A stretch of 64,000 nt of DNA. Origin: Bryobacteraceae bacterium. GTDB lineage: Bacteria > Acidobacteriota > Terriglobia > Bryobacterales > Bryobacteraceae. The position numbers and the translations under genes were made by a program. The DNA lies in the NCBI GenBank assembly GCA_026129905.1, contig JAHCHE010000005.1:1-64000 (forward strand). The letters are read 5' to 3'. The notes below the pieces were generated by a model, which searched no databases, had not been told where the DNA came from, and saw only the letters and a list, made by a program, of their open reading frames with translations. Positions 8,710 to 18,763 of the stretch are shown piece by piece. Each line of letters opens with the position of its first letter. Position 1 is the stretch's first letter.

Positions 8710-11415
8710 TCACTCGAACCAGAAGCTATACAGCCGCGTCTCGGCGCCGCTGAGATAGAAGCGCACTCGTATTTTACGGCTGCTTGTCGGAATCGCGTCA
8801 GCGCCGGCCCAGGCAAACACCGATTCGCCGTTGGCATCGCGCAACGCGCGGCACTGCGCGCGCGAGTATCCGGGGAGCGGCCGGCCTGTCTCCGCATCCA
8901 GTAGCTCCGCCTCCAGCGATCCGGCGCCGGGGCGCATCCCCGCCTTCACGTAGAGCCGCCGCGCGCCAGGCGCAACGAGGATGGGTATGGTCGTCACGTA
9001 GCTTTCGGCTGTATTCAGCTCGGGCGACAGGAAGGTCCAGCCATCGACCGGCAGTTCCGCCATGCCGATGGCCGCCGAAGCCCGCCACGGGTCCGTGCCA
9101 TGGTGCGAGGGTACGCCGCCGTAGTACACGCGCATCTTGTCGCCCACGCGAAACGGGACGTTGAAGCCGTACCCGACGGCAACGAAACCGCTGTCCCACG
9201 TTCCCGCAGTACCTCGGGGCAGGATGAATTCGCCATTGCGGACGCGAACATAATTGTAACCGTCCCGGCTCATCGCCAGCGCCGCCTGGTAGCCTCCATC
9301 GTAGCGGTATGGGGCATAGAGGCAAAGGTAGAGGCCGTGCTCGATCCAGACCGTACCCCAGTAGATCTGGTCGCCGGCCTGGTCCCCGCTCGGGTCGAGA
9401 ATTCGTCCGGCAACGTAGCGGCCGCGCCACTGCATGGCAGGTTTGCCATAGGGATCTTCGACGTCCAGGATGGCCTCCTCACCATACCAATGGATCAGGT
9501 CGGGGCTCCACATCATGCCGAGCGATCGATGGTTTTGCGAAATAGTGCGGCCGACGGACTTGTAGCGCCGCTCCGGCGTATCCAGCTCATCGCGAAACGC
9601 AGGTCCTCCTCCTTCCAGCATCGACGTCAGGTCTACGGTGTCCTGCCCGTAACGCCAGTGGATGCCGTCCGCAGAGTAGGCAATCGGGCGTTTGAAATTC
9701 GTGATCCAGTGACCTTCCACCAGGACGCCTTTGTATTTTTTCGCCGGATCCGGTTCTCTGTGATCATAGAAATTCGGCACCCATGGAATCAGGTTGTTGG
9801 CCCGGCTGCCGTTGTGCTCGATCAGGCCGAGATTGGGCCGGCTCCAGCGAATTCCGTCGGCGCTTTCGGCGTACCCTTGGCTCCAGGCGCCCGCAGTTCC
9901 GCCCGCGCCATGGCCAAAGTATTCCATCGTGAACTTCGAGCCATCGAACCGCACATTGGGAAAGGTGACTCCGTAGTCGTCCCACGAGCCAGGTTCGGCG
10001 GGCCTGAACACGGGATTTTCAGGATGTTTTGCGAACCGGTTGAGGTTTTGGCGAACGCCTTGCGCTTCGGCGATCTCGAGCAGATCCAAAAAAAGAAGGT
10101 GGCGCGAATCCGCGGTTGACGCGCCGGGCAACGGAATGGTCCCGAAGTAAAGCCGGCCTGCGGCGGCATAGGCGAAGCCGATCTCGGCGGCGTCGGCCGG
10201 CATGTGCTTTTCGACGCTGATATATTCCGACGGCGCATAGTAGCCGCCGCGGACCTCGTAGGGATCCGAGAAGGCCGATCCCAGCCAGCGCGCGAAATAG
10301 GTGTGGCGCCGCGTGGTATCGGGCCAAAGCGTCCAGACGACGCCGTGTTTGTCGACGGCCATGCGCGGACGCCACTTCTGCTCCACCATCGGGTACAGCC
10401 GTCCCACGGAGCCGTCCGCCACCGAGCCGTCCCGAACCAGCATTTCCTGCGCCTGCGAGACGAAACCGGTATTCCAGCCCGAGGCTTTGCCGGCGGCGTA
10501 ACCAATGCTGGAGCCGCCTCCTTCGCGATCTTCGAGATACTTCTCTCCGGCTTTCGCCACGCGCTTCATACCTTCGTGCTGAAAGGCGATTACCGGCTCA
10601 TCGCCCGCCGCCGCTATCGCGGGGTGAAAGCTGAGGCCGTGGGCGGCGATCTCCGGCGTCCGCCAGCCGTCCGAGTCGCGCATTGCATAGGCGATCCGGG
10701 GATCCAAGGCCTTGCGTCCATCGCCGAAGAAGGGCGTTTCTCTCTGGCTGCGAAATGCCAGGTGAAGGCGCTGCCGGCTGTCAATATCGAGTACCGGCTC
10801 GCTGCCGGCATCCGAGACTTTCTCAGGCGTCCATCCGCGGGCCGATTCGCGGGCGACGAAGACGCCGTCCCTGGTCGCATAGGCAAGCGCAATCCGGCCC
10901 TGCCCATCCGCGGCGAGATCGCCGAGCGCCGCTCCCGGAACGATTAACGCCGGGCGTGAGGCGGCCCGTAGCGCCGGTTCGAGCGACGCCGGCGCAAGGC
11001 GCCCCGGCAGAGTCGCTCTCGCCAGCCAGACGCCCTTGGCGTCGGACCAGGCAAGGGTCAGCGAATCGCCTGCCACATTGATGCTGATGCCCGCCGGCTT
11101 GGATGCGGTTCCCAGAATCCCCGCCGCGCCGTCTCCCACGATGAGCAAAAACTGGTCGAACCGGCCGCCTTCGGCGCATCCGGGCGGCCCCTGCGCCAGG
11201 AACAGTCCTTTGTCCGGGACATCGAAGGCAAGCAGCCACGCGCCACCAGGCGCGCGCGCGATCTGCCGGCTGTTGGAAAGAGGAAACGCCACTGCCAGCC
11301 CGCGGACGCCCGGAAGCATTTCGGGATCGAAGCGGGTTTTGTGCTCGACGGTCTGGGCCGCCGCCGGCAGTAACGCAGCCAGGAACACTGCTGTTCGGCT
11401 AAGGGAGTGGAACAT
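8710..11415 (-). CDS. Secreted beta-propeller protein, GH32/43/sialidase-like
   Basis: About 901 residues from ATG at 11415 (MFHSLSRTAVFLAALLPAAAQ, clear signal peptide). The first ~430 residues hold BNR/sialidase-like propeller repeats (RPALIVPGAALGDLAADGQGR, RLHLAFRSQRETPF, HGVVWTLWPDTT). The second part looks like a GH32/GH43-type five-blade propeller: KHPENPVFRPAEPGSWDDYG, YAESADGIRWSRPNLG, YSADGIHWRYG, MMWSPDLIHWYGEE, AMSRDGYNYVRV. The start overlaps the end of the upstream (alpha/alpha)6 gene by 17 bases. Such proteins can be exo-glycosidases or glycan-binding; catalytic residues could not be fixed by eye. Confidence 0.6.
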   Translation of the reverse strand: MFHSLSRTAVFLAALLPAAAQTVEHKTRFDPEMLPGVRGLAVAFPLSNSRQIARAPGGAWLLAFDVPDKGLFLAQGPPGCAEGGRFDQFLLIVGDGAAGILGTASKPAGISINVAGDSLTLAWSDAKGVWLARATLPGRLAPASLEPALRAASRPALIVPGAALGDLAADGQGRIALAYATRDGVFVARESARGWTPEKVSDAGSEPVLDIDSRQRLHLAFRSQRETPFFGDGRKALDPRIAYAMRDSDGWRTPEIAAHGLSFHPAIAAAGDEPVIAFQHEGMKRVAKAGEKYLEDREGGGSSIGYAAGKASGWNTGFVSQAQEMLVRDGSVADGSVGRLYPMVEQKWRPRMAVDKHGVVWTLWPDTTRRHTYFARWLGSAFSDPYEVRGGYYAPSEYISVEKHMPADAAEIGFAYAAAGRLYFGTIPLPGASTADSRHLLFLDLLEIAEAQGVRQNLNRFAKHPENPVFRPAEPGSWDDYGVTFPNVRFDGSKFTMEYFGHGAGGTAGAWSQGYAESADGIRWSRPNLGLIEHNGSRANNLIPWVPNFYDHREPDPAKKYKGVLVEGHWITNFKRPIAYSADGIHWRYGQDTVDLTSMLEGGGPAFRDELDTPERRYKSVGRTISQNHRSLGMMWSPDLIHWYGEEAILDVEDPYGKPAMQWRGRYVAGRILDPSGDQAGDQIYWGTVWIEHGLYLCLYAPYRYDGGYQAALAMSRDGYNYVRVRNGEFILPRGTAGTWDSGFVAVGYGFNVPFRVGDKMRVYYGGVPSHHGTDPWRASAAIGMAELPVDGWTFLSPELNTAESYVTTIPILVAPGARRLYVKAGMRPGAGSLEAELLDAETGRPLPGYSRAQCRALRDANGESVFAWAGADAIPTSSRKIRVRFYLSGAETRLYSFWFE

Positions 11416-13534
11416 CAGCGCGCGAGTCCGACAATATCTCCACTTTTCCATTCGCTTTCCGGGCTTCGATCACTCGGTTGCTGGCCCGCAATTTGAATGC
11501 GCCGGTTTGAAAAGGGTAGGCCGGGAACGGCTCCGGCTCTCCCGACCAATCCTGAAGAAGCATCTCGTTCACTCCCTGCACGTAGAGCGCGTGCCCTGCC
11601 AGGTAGTAGGGCATCCGGCCGGGGACATGGAACGTATTCTCGATGAACATCGTCCATGGCGGCTGCGAAAAATCGAAGCTCGCTTGGAGGCTGCGGAGCG
11701 CGTCATGCGGCTTCCGCAGCCGGGCCGCGGCAATGGCGTAATATCCGGGGCTCCATGCGCAGGCAGCCAGCTTGACCACCTTTTCGAGATGTTCGAACGT
11801 CTTGAGGAAGTTCTCCTCGCGCCCCTCGAAGAGGGTCGTCATCACGACTCCGATGAGCTGGCTGGGGGCCTTTTGGCCGTGCCCCGTATCGCCTTCGAAC
11901 GAGCCATAGGAACCGTCGCTTCGCCGCGAGTAATCCAAGCTCAGTCTCTCGTTCTGCTCTCGCCAGAGACTCCGCTCCGCTTCGCCGGCGCCCAAGAGTT
12001 CAGCGGCGTCGGCGGCCACTTTCAAGCTCCACTTCGCGGCTACGACGATGTCGAAGATGTTCTTCCGGTTCACCTCGACCCCGGACTCCTCCTGGCCGGT
12101 GGAGGGGACGTAGGCGATTTCCAGCGCATCTCCGCGCGGAGTCAGCATGCTGGAGAAAAACATCGCGATCTCACGCAAAACCGGATAGTAGCGCCGCACG
12201 AGAGAAGGGGGATTGCCGTGCGCCGCCAGATACCGCCGGAGAAACTCGACGATCCACCCGTTGACCGCATGTTCGTGCAGGTAGTCACCCTCGTTCAGGT
12301 GCCCGGGCAGATATGGAAGGAGACCCGGCGTGGAGTGCCACGGATACCGCGCTCCATCGAGATAGTAGACATTTTGCGCGGCGGCCTTGGCGACCGGCAG
12401 AGTCTGGAGGATATACTCGGCTTGCGCGCGCCCCAGTTCCGGGTGATTGGAACTTAAAGCGGCGAACAGGTGGTACATCGAATCCTGCGGGTGAAAGCCG
12501 GCAAAAGCGGGGAACACTCCGTAGCCGCCCTCCGGCGAGAAAGAAGGCAGGCGCCGCGGCAGGGATGAAGCCAGGTAATAGATGCTTCGGTACCACATCT
12601 GCTGAATGCGCCTGTCAGGCAGCACAACGTAGGAACGGCTCCAGAAATCGCGCCACCATCCAATGTGATCGGCTTCCAGTTGGCTGTAACCCCGCCGGGC
12701 GGCCTCCTTGACGGTACGCACCGTGTGCTCTTCACCCTGGCGGAGGGACTGGTGGCCAAAGGCAATGAAGATCGCGTGTTCACCGGACGGAATGTGGAAG
12801 GCGTCTCCGCGGCGCTCCGCTCCAGGCGCGCTGATGGCCACCCAGGCGGGACAGTATACGTTTGAAACCTGTTTAAGGATGACGATGTCGCCGGCGGACT
12901 CATCCGAAGCAGGCCCCTTGCGTTCGTCTCCGGGCATGGAAATGGCCGTTACTCGAAATTCCATGGGCGTGGTGGCCGCCAGGTGGTACACCAGCAGACT
13001 TTCGTAAGGATAAAAGAAGGTTTTCAGCGCGACCTTCTGCCCGCCCAGGCGGTATTCGGTACGGAGGATTGCTTCCTCCAGCGCGAGCGCCTGCTTGTGG
13101 TCGAGAATTTTCTCCGGGAACTCATCGCCGGAGGGACGAAGCAGAAAATCGAACGGCGAGCCGTACGCCAGGTATTTCCGCGGCACTTTGGGGCGGAAGT
13201 ACTTCGGATCGAGGTATCGCGCGGATTGATCCTCCAGTACCCAGTAGTCCGGCATGGTGATCTGCGTCAGCTTCAGCGTTCTGACATCGCGCCGGGCGCC
13301 CGTACCGTACCGCAGTTCATCGTAATGCGTGCCGCCAAACGGATCGAACACGCCGCCAATGTCGCCGTTACCGATGAGCGGAGGTACGTTGCGGTCGATC
13401 TCTCCCCATGCGAACGACTGGACGACGGCGGCGTCGCGCAGGGCCTCGGCCGCTTCCGGCGGCGGCGCCGCCGACCCAGCCAGGCATGCCACGGCAAGGC
13501 CTAGAGCGGAACCGAGGCTGGTGCGCAGGCTCAC
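11399..13534 (-). CDS. Secreted (alpha/alpha)6-barrel protein, GH95-like
   Basis: GTG at 13534 overlaps the upstream TGA (GTGA) and gives 711 residues with leader SLRTSLGSALGLAVACLAGSAA. The N-terminal beta-sandwich (PPLIGNGDIGGVFDPFGGTHYDELRYG) matches the super-sandwich of GH65/GH95 proteins, where fucosidases carry GNGxxGxxxxG. The helical part contains MWYRSIYYLASSLPR, FAGFHPQDSMYHLFAALSSNHPE, and a helix with YLHEHAVNGWIVEFLRRY and YVPSTGQEESGVEVN. This is typical of GH95-like alpha-L-fucosidase/galactosidase relatives. Catalytic residues are not assigned. The longer open frame upstream of 13534 lies inside the neighbouring gene, so I reject it. Confidence 0.62.
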   Translation of the reverse strand: MSLRTSLGSALGLAVACLAGSAAPPPEAAEALRDAAVVQSFAWGEIDRNVPPLIGNGDIGGVFDPFGGTHYDELRYGTGARRDVRTLKLTQITMPDYWVLEDQSARYLDPKYFRPKVPRKYLAYGSPFDFLLRPSGDEFPEKILDHKQALALEEAILRTEYRLGGQKVALKTFFYPYESLLVYHLAATTPMEFRVTAISMPGDERKGPASDESAGDIVILKQVSNVYCPAWVAISAPGAERRGDAFHIPSGEHAIFIAFGHQSLRQGEEHTVRTVKEAARRGYSQLEADHIGWWRDFWSRSYVVLPDRRIQQMWYRSIYYLASSLPRRLPSFSPEGGYGVFPAFAGFHPQDSMYHLFAALSSNHPELGRAQAEYILQTLPVAKAAAQNVYYLDGARYPWHSTPGLLPYLPGHLNEGDYLHEHAVNGWIVEFLRRYLAAHGNPPSLVRRYYPVLREIAMFFSSMLTPRGDALEIAYVPSTGQEESGVEVNRKNIFDIVVAAKWSLKVAADAAELLGAGEAERSLWREQNERLSLDYSRRSDGSYGSFEGDTGHGQKAPSQLIGVVMTTLFEGREENFLKTFEHLEKVVKLAACAWSPGYYAIAAARLRKPHDALRSLQASFDFSQPPWTMFIENTFHVPGRMPYYLAGHALYVQGVNEMLLQDWSGEPEPFPAYPFQTGAFKLRASNRVIEARKANGKVEILSDSRADVPLP

Positions 13535-15306
13535 TTCTTGCACGCGCCGACGGGGTCGCCTTCCTTGTGGCACTCCGACTCCTGCCAGAGTTCCGCAATC
13601 CGGTTGATGCGGCGCCGGATGTCGGTCGTCTCCGCTTTGGCTAGTGCTTTCCGAAGGAGTCCTTCGCACTCGGCGCGGCGGTGGAACCAGTCGCCCTTCG
13701 CCGACTGCAGCACCAGCCAGTGCTCTCGCATCTCGTCCGCCGCGGGACCGTAACTGCGCCGGCAGAAGTCGGCAAGCGCCTCCCGCCACGAGAGGTCCGG
13801 ATTCCACGCCAGCTTCGTATAGACGTACATGTTCTCCTCATGCCAGTCGGCTATTTCCGAAGAGACATGCTTCAAACGCAGTTCGTCCCGGTAGAACTTC
13901 AGGTCCGCTTCGATGGTTTCCATAACTGGAAATTGCCAGCGCGGCCGGTTGTCGCCGAGCGTCCACCAAAGCGAGTAGTAATCCCAGACATAGAAGTTCC
14001 TCGACAGGGCCATCCACTTGCGTATCTCGGCAAGGTACTGGCGGTTTACTTCGTTCTCGGGGTCTTTCAGGGGCCGGAAGTATCCCGCCTCTGCGCCGAT
14101 GCGAAACTGCGCGCGCTGAATGGGGGCAAAGGCTACCAGCACGTTCGGCTCCGGCCTCACGTTTGTCGGAGCGTCGATCAGCTCGTTGTAGGCGAGATGA
14201 TTCACCACCACTTCCGGATGCGTCTTCGACAGAATCTTCGCCACCGCGTTGGTAAACTTCAGCGAAGCGTTGGAAAAACTGAGCATCGGAGGATAACTAT
14301 CCGGCGGATTGCTGACGCTCAGCCGCAGCGTACCCTCCATCTCCAGGCAGCCCGGCGTGGTACAGACGGCGGGCGCGTCGTTCATCCAGACGGTAACGAT
14401 GGAGATTTCCGGATTCTTCTCCAGAAATTCCGCGATGTTCTTCGCCATCACTTCCGCCACTTCCGGATTGGCGAGGTTCAACGACTGCGGCTTGCCGTTC
14501 TGCACAGCGGTGTAATACTCGGGATGTGAGGCGAAGTACTTTTCCGGAGGCAGCCATGCGAAATAGGAATGCCCGCCGTAATGGAGCCCCAACCCGCGTT
14601 TGGTGACTTCCGGCACGATCTGTTCGCGCGAGTTCACCTTCTCCCACAGCGCCGGTCCGGCTTCATTGACGCACGGGTGTACGTAGTTCAGCCGGTTCTT
14701 TGCGGCCCAATCGATACGGTCTTTGGTGACCTGGAGCAAGGCGTACGTGAAGAGCGCATTGGAGCGCAAGCGGTCCCCGATCTGCGAGTCCGCATAGGGA
14801 AACAGGGAAATCGCGCGGTACGCGAAGGCGGGACTCTCTGAATCCTCAACCTTTGCCGGCACGGTGACTTCGTCCGCGCGCGGAACGTACTCGTCCCCCG
14901 GCACAAGCCATCCGCACCCCAGGTACTTCTCGAGGAAGTAATAGACGCTGAACAGCGTGCCCCGCGGCGACGCGCCCGCCAGCACGATCCGACCGTCGTT
15001 GATCCGCACCACAAAGCTGTCGACGCCGCCTTTGTCGAGGCCGGCGATGCTTCCCGCGGCGCTGCCAATGAGAATGCGCTTCAGCCCACCGCCCTGGTTC
15101 TGGATCGGGAGCGTCGAGCCCGAAATCAACCGGATGTATTTCTGGAGCTCCTGCGCCGCGAATCTCTCCGGCGTCTCGGGGGCGGCGCCCGTTACAATCA
15201 CATACTCGGAACGACCGTGGGAGGCCAGAGTCAGCCGCGAACCGCCCTGTTCTGAAAACCCGTTCGCCACCGCAACGGCAAAGATGAGTAGTAGCGTCTT
15301 CTGCAA
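13531..15306 (-). CDS. Secreted DUF4838 protein (divergent member)
   Basis: 591 residues, leader LLLIFAVAVANGFS. The N-terminal domain (FAAQELQKYIRLISG, RILIGSAAG, GTLFSVYYFLEKYLGCGWLVPG) is the alpha/beta domain shared by DUF4838 and GH67-like proteins. The barrel includes NRLNYVHPCVNEAGPALWEK, GLGLHYGGHSYFAWLPPEKYF, ISIVTVWMNDAP followed by VCTTPGC, and VSSEIADWHEENMYVYTKLAW. The same blocks occur at 39903 and 41642, but there the Cys cluster is CxCxxC while here it is C-x4-C. It lies 21 bases downstream of the TonB receptor and is coupled to the next gene by GTGA. Probable glycan-acting hydrolase; no activity is established for DUF4838 from the sequence. Confidence 0.72.
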   Translation of the reverse strand: MQKTLLLIFAVAVANGFSEQGGSRLTLASHGRSEYVIVTGAAPETPERFAAQELQKYIRLISGSTLPIQNQGGGLKRILIGSAAGSIAGLDKGGVDSFVVRINDGRIVLAGASPRGTLFSVYYFLEKYLGCGWLVPGDEYVPRADEVTVPAKVEDSESPAFAYRAISLFPYADSQIGDRLRSNALFTYALLQVTKDRIDWAAKNRLNYVHPCVNEAGPALWEKVNSREQIVPEVTKRGLGLHYGGHSYFAWLPPEKYFASHPEYYTAVQNGKPQSLNLANPEVAEVMAKNIAEFLEKNPEISIVTVWMNDAPAVCTTPGCLEMEGTLRLSVSNPPDSYPPMLSFSNASLKFTNAVAKILSKTHPEVVVNHLAYNELIDAPTNVRPEPNVLVAFAPIQRAQFRIGAEAGYFRPLKDPENEVNRQYLAEIRKWMALSRNFYVWDYYSLWWTLGDNRPRWQFPVMETIEADLKFYRDELRLKHVSSEIADWHEENMYVYTKLAWNPDLSWREALADFCRRSYGPAADEMREHWLVLQSAKGDWFHRRAECEGLLRKALAKAETTDIRRRINRIAELWQESECHKEGDPVGACKK

Positions 15307-15326
15307 AGTCCTACGCCTACACTAAA

Positions 15327-18300
15327 TCAAAACACAACCTTCAAAGCAAACTGCACGATGCGGGTATTGGCAGTCCCTCCCCTAGCGAGACTGGTAATCA
15401 TCCCGAAGGTTGGTCCGCCCACACTCGTGTTTGGCTTGCCGAAGTACGGCGTGTTGGTAAGGTTGAAAAATTCGGACCGGAACTGCAGCCGCACTCCCTC
15501 CTTGATAGAGAAGTCCTTGGCCACGTTCAAATCTAAATGGACCTGCCCCGGACCCTCGATGGTGTTGCGTCCCGCGTTGCCGTGCTGATACAGCGGCTGT
15601 GGAACATAGCACGCGGTGTCAAACCACCGTGACAAGGTCCGAGCGTCGCCCAGGTTGCCGTCGCAGATGCGATCGGGACGTCTGGCGCCGGAATCGGTAT
15701 TAGCCCTGTTCGTCGGTTCTAGGGCGCTGATCGGCATGCCGGACATCAGCGTCACCACCCCGGCCAGTTGCCACCCGCCAAGAACGTAGTCGGCCGAGCG
15801 CGGGGCGCCCGCAAGAAACTTCCTGCCTCTGCCGAACGGCAGGTCCCAGACATAGCTGGTCACGAAGCGATGACGCGCATCGTCGGAGGCTCGTCCCTTT
15901 TCGGCCGCCAGGTTGTACGGGTCCTGCGCGAAGAACTGCCCTCCGAAGCCGTCCGCCAGCGCGGAGGCCATGTCCAGATGCTTGGAGAACGTGTAGTAGC
16001 CGAGGATCGTCCAGCCTGCGGAGAACCGTTTCTCGACCTGCGCGCGGAACGCATGATAGGTCGAAGTTCCCACCGTCTCGCCGTAGAAGATCGGTCCCGG
16101 GTCGAGCGGGAAGGGCCGCCGGGGGGCGAACGGTCCCGGTCCGGGTACGGCCGCGTTAAAGTAGTCCAGCATATCCAGGTGAATGGCGGTGTTGCCGACA
16201 TAACCGAGCTGGGCCAGCATCCCCGGGCCGATCTCGCGCTGGATATTGAAGTTCCACTGCGTCACGGCGGCGTCCTTGAAATCCATTGGCGCGGCTGCGC
16301 CGGACGTCGTGGAACTCTCTCCCGTGATTAGTTCGGGAAGGAACCCGCGGCGCAGCGTGGCGATGGGCGGGTTCGGGTTCTGAAATCCTTCCTCAACCTG
16401 GAACGGCGGGCCGAAGGCATTGTTGAAGCGATTGTTCCAGGTAAGCAGGCTGTGGAACCGGCCCGCCGCGATCCGGATGACGGTTTTCTGCGAGCCGAAT
16501 GGCCGCCAGGCGATTCCGAGCCGCGGATCGAAGTTCAGCGCATTGCGGTACATGAGCGAACGCGGGAAGCGTGGATCCCCGCCGCGAACAAATTCCAGCC
16601 GCGGGACGCCGTTCACGTTGGTGACGAAAAACGACTGGATCCGGTTCGCCACCTCGTAGGGTTGACCGTTATAGGAATAGGCGAGGCCAAAGTCGATCGT
16701 CAGCCCCTGCCGGACCTTCCAGGTATCGCCGAAATGCGTATAGACGTGGTTTTCGTGCTCGATGGGGTTTGCGGTCTGCGTTGTCCGGCTCAGATCGCGC
16801 GGCAGACCCAGGAGGAAATCCGCCATCGCATCGCCGCTGTACGTCCCGTCGAAGGAGTACCGGCCGCGTTCATTATTCGACGTGAGCTGGATGATGATCG
16901 TCCGTGTGTAATTGCCGCCCCACTTCAACGTGTGCGATCCGCGGACCAGCGTCATCGTATCGCCAATTTCGAAGTGCCGGAAATCGCTCCCGCCGGGCGT
17001 GCCGGGGCGCTGTCCCATGCCGTCGAACCCAATATAGTTGGCAATACGGAAATTCGGAATTCCGAAAAACCGGCTAGTGGGCCGCGCCTGATACTGATCC
17101 AGCGGAAATCCCAGGCTTTGGGGAGTAAGACCCTCCGGCGCCGTGTTCCGGGTGTAGTTTCCGTACCTCGTGTGCCCGAAGCGAAGGCTGTTGAAGAAGG
17201 TGGGCGTGTTCGCGTCGAACCCGATCACCACGTTCTGGACAGAGCCGCGCAAAATATTGTCGTCCACGGTCACAAACGAAGGCGTCATGACATCGGTTGG
17301 CTGGTAACTCCAGCGGCCGAACAACCGGGCGACGGAGCGGATGTAATGGTCGCCCCTCGTGTTGATCTGGTCGAATGGGCGCGTCGTTGGCACATTCTTC
17401 GTGTAATTCGGAAATCCGGGCTGGTTCGGAGTGGGAGTGATTCTCAGGACGTTCGAAGCAATCGGGTCTATCCGGTTCGATGGAATGATGTTGCCGGGGA
17501 ATGGCTCACCGGTCATCGGGTCCATGATCGGCTTCGGATGCAGGGTTGGATCGGTCAGGATTCCCTGCCGGTCGTTTTCGGTCGGCACGGTGGTGTTGTT
17601 CGTACCCGGTGTGACGGCCCGAAAACCTTCATAGCCGACAAAGAAAAACGTGCTGTCGCGGATGATCGGACCGCCCAGCGTCGCGCCGAACTGGTTCGAC
17701 CGGGTGACCGGCCGGCGAAGGGCAAACGGGTTCCTGGCTTCCAGCACCGAGTTCCGTAGATACTCATACACGGAGCCGTGGAACTGGTTCGTGCCCGACT
17801 TGGTGCTGAGCAGAACATGTCCCCCGGCTACGCGGCTCAACTCGGACGAGAAATTCTGCGTTTCGACGCGAAACTCCTGAACCATCTCGATGCTGGGATA
17901 GAAGGCCGGAGTGCCAAAAACAGGATCGTTCAGGCGCGTTCCATCCAGTTGATACTCGTTCATTTCGGCGCGCATGCCGTTGAAGCCGACGCCGATCGCG
18001 GTTCCGGCGCTCATAAACGAGTTCGCGGCGTACTGTCCCGTCGGAGAGAACTGCGCGCCGGGGACGGTGTAGAGCATATGAGTGAAACTGCGTCCGACGA
18101 CGGGAATCTCCTGGATCCGCTTGTTTTCGATCACCTGCCCCAGCGACGCGTCTGCCTCACGCAACGTAGGGGCTTCGGCTGTCACCGTTACCGACTGCGC
18201 TACCTCGCCCACCACCAGACTGAGATCCAGCGTCAGCCTCTGCCCAACGTTCAAAGTGATGCCGCTTCGATGCAGTTGTTGGAAGCCCTCCTTGGTGACG

Positions 18301-18542
18301 CTGACGGTATAGTTTCCATACGGTAGATCCGCAATAACGTAATCTCCGGCATCGTTTGTCGCCACGGACCGCGTGAATCCGGTTGCGCTGTTCGCCGCCT
18401 TCACCTCTGCTTGGGGGACCGGCGCCATCGTTGGATCGAACACCGTCCCCCGAAGCATCGCCGTCGTGGTTTGCGCATTGAGACCAGCGGCCGCGCAAAA
18501 CAGCGCGATCACCCAGACCTTTGGGCTGAAAAGGGTTGCCAT
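15327..18542 (-). CDS. TonB-dependent outer-membrane receptor, SusC-less-SusD type
   Basis: 1,071 residues. Signal peptide WVIALFCAAAGLNAQ, then a carboxypeptidase-regulatory-like domain at about 25-105 (AMLRGTVFDPTMAPVPQAEVK, GDYVIADLPYGNYTVSV). A plug follows at about 130-250 (RIQEIPVVGRSFTHMLYTVPG; VLLSTKSGTNQFHGSVYEYLRNSVLEAR), then a 22-strand-type barrel ending in ALKVVF, the usual aromatic C-terminus. This is the acidobacterial class of large receptors that work without a SusD lipoprotein. It heads the minus operon 18542-1727, so it probably imports the oligosaccharide that the downstream hydrolases make or use. A promoter-like site with the shared operator motif lies about 50 bases upstream. 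Confidence 0.9.
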   Translation of the reverse strand: MATLFSPKVWVIALFCAAAGLNAQTTTAMLRGTVFDPTMAPVPQAEVKAANSATGFTRSVATNDAGDYVIADLPYGNYTVSVTKEGFQQLHRSGITLNVGQRLTLDLSLVVGEVAQSVTVTAEAPTLREADASLGQVIENKRIQEIPVVGRSFTHMLYTVPGAQFSPTGQYAANSFMSAGTAIGVGFNGMRAEMNEYQLDGTRLNDPVFGTPAFYPSIEMVQEFRVETQNFSSELSRVAGGHVLLSTKSGTNQFHGSVYEYLRNSVLEARNPFALRRPVTRSNQFGATLGGPIIRDSTFFFVGYEGFRAVTPGTNNTTVPTENDRQGILTDPTLHPKPIMDPMTGEPFPGNIIPSNRIDPIASNVLRITPTPNQPGFPNYTKNVPTTRPFDQINTRGDHYIRSVARLFGRWSYQPTDVMTPSFVTVDDNILRGSVQNVVIGFDANTPTFFNSLRFGHTRYGNYTRNTAPEGLTPQSLGFPLDQYQARPTSRFFGIPNFRIANYIGFDGMGQRPGTPGGSDFRHFEIGDTMTLVRGSHTLKWGGNYTRTIIIQLTSNNERGRYSFDGTYSGDAMADFLLGLPRDLSRTTQTANPIEHENHVYTHFGDTWKVRQGLTIDFGLAYSYNGQPYEVANRIQSFFVTNVNGVPRLEFVRGGDPRFPRSLMYRNALNFDPRLGIAWRPFGSQKTVIRIAAGRFHSLLTWNNRFNNAFGPPFQVEEGFQNPNPPIATLRRGFLPELITGESSTTSGAAAPMDFKDAAVTQWNFNIQREIGPGMLAQLGYVGNTAIHLDMLDYFNAAVPGPGPFAPRRPFPLDPGPIFYGETVGTSTYHAFRAQVEKRFSAGWTILGYYTFSKHLDMASALADGFGGQFFAQDPYNLAAEKGRASDDARHRFVTSYVWDLPFGRGRKFLAGAPRSADYVLGGWQLAGVVTLMSGMPISALEPTNRANTDSGARRPDRICDGNLGDARTLSRWFDTACYVPQPLYQHGNAGRNTIEGPGQVHLDLNVAKDFSIKEGVRLQFRSEFFNLTNTPYFGKPNTSVGGPTFGMITSLARGGTANTRIVQFALKVVF

Positions 18543-18590
18543 TTCGGATGCTCCTGCGCTGAGGGGACCTTTGTCCAGGTCCCGCCAGTA

Positions 18591-18627
18591 ATTGTAGTAT
18601 GATAAGCCGAAAACGGCCTAAATGCAA
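18591..18627 (-). promoter_or_regulatory. Promoter and putative GntR operator for the TonB-1 operon
   Basis: Read on the minus strand: TTGCAT (18627-18622), 17 bases, TATCAT (18604-18599), then ACTACAAT. The sequence GCTTATCATACTACAAT contains the element shared with the heads of other transcription units in the window. Its position at the -10 suits a repressor that blocks RNA polymerase. Both boxes are seen directly; binding by GntR is inferred. Confidence 0.6.
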
Positions 18628-18655
18628 GAATTTTATTCTTTGCGGATTCAGTTGT

Positions 18656-18670
18656 TTGTAGTATCATAAG
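18656..18670 (+). promoter_or_regulatory. Putative GntR operator before the first GntR gene
   Basis: TTGTAGTATCATAAG differs at one base from TTGTAGTATGATAAG at 18592-18606, so two near-identical sites sit 64 bases apart in the divergent region between the TonB-1 operon and the GntR gene. This fits autoregulation and possibly looping or cooperative binding. It lies directly against the 5' end of the GntR coding frame. Confidence 0.55.
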
Positions 18671-18763
18671 CTTCTACCGCGGGAGCTCGATACGTCGTTT
18701 CGCCGTCAAACCGTCACCTCTCAGGTCGTCGATTACGTCCTCAGCCTCATCAAGACCGGGAAG

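Noticed and set aside
16452-17759. 435-codon plus-strand frame across the TonB-1 gene
   Set aside because: Antisense shadow of a well-supported receptor; no recognisable domain.
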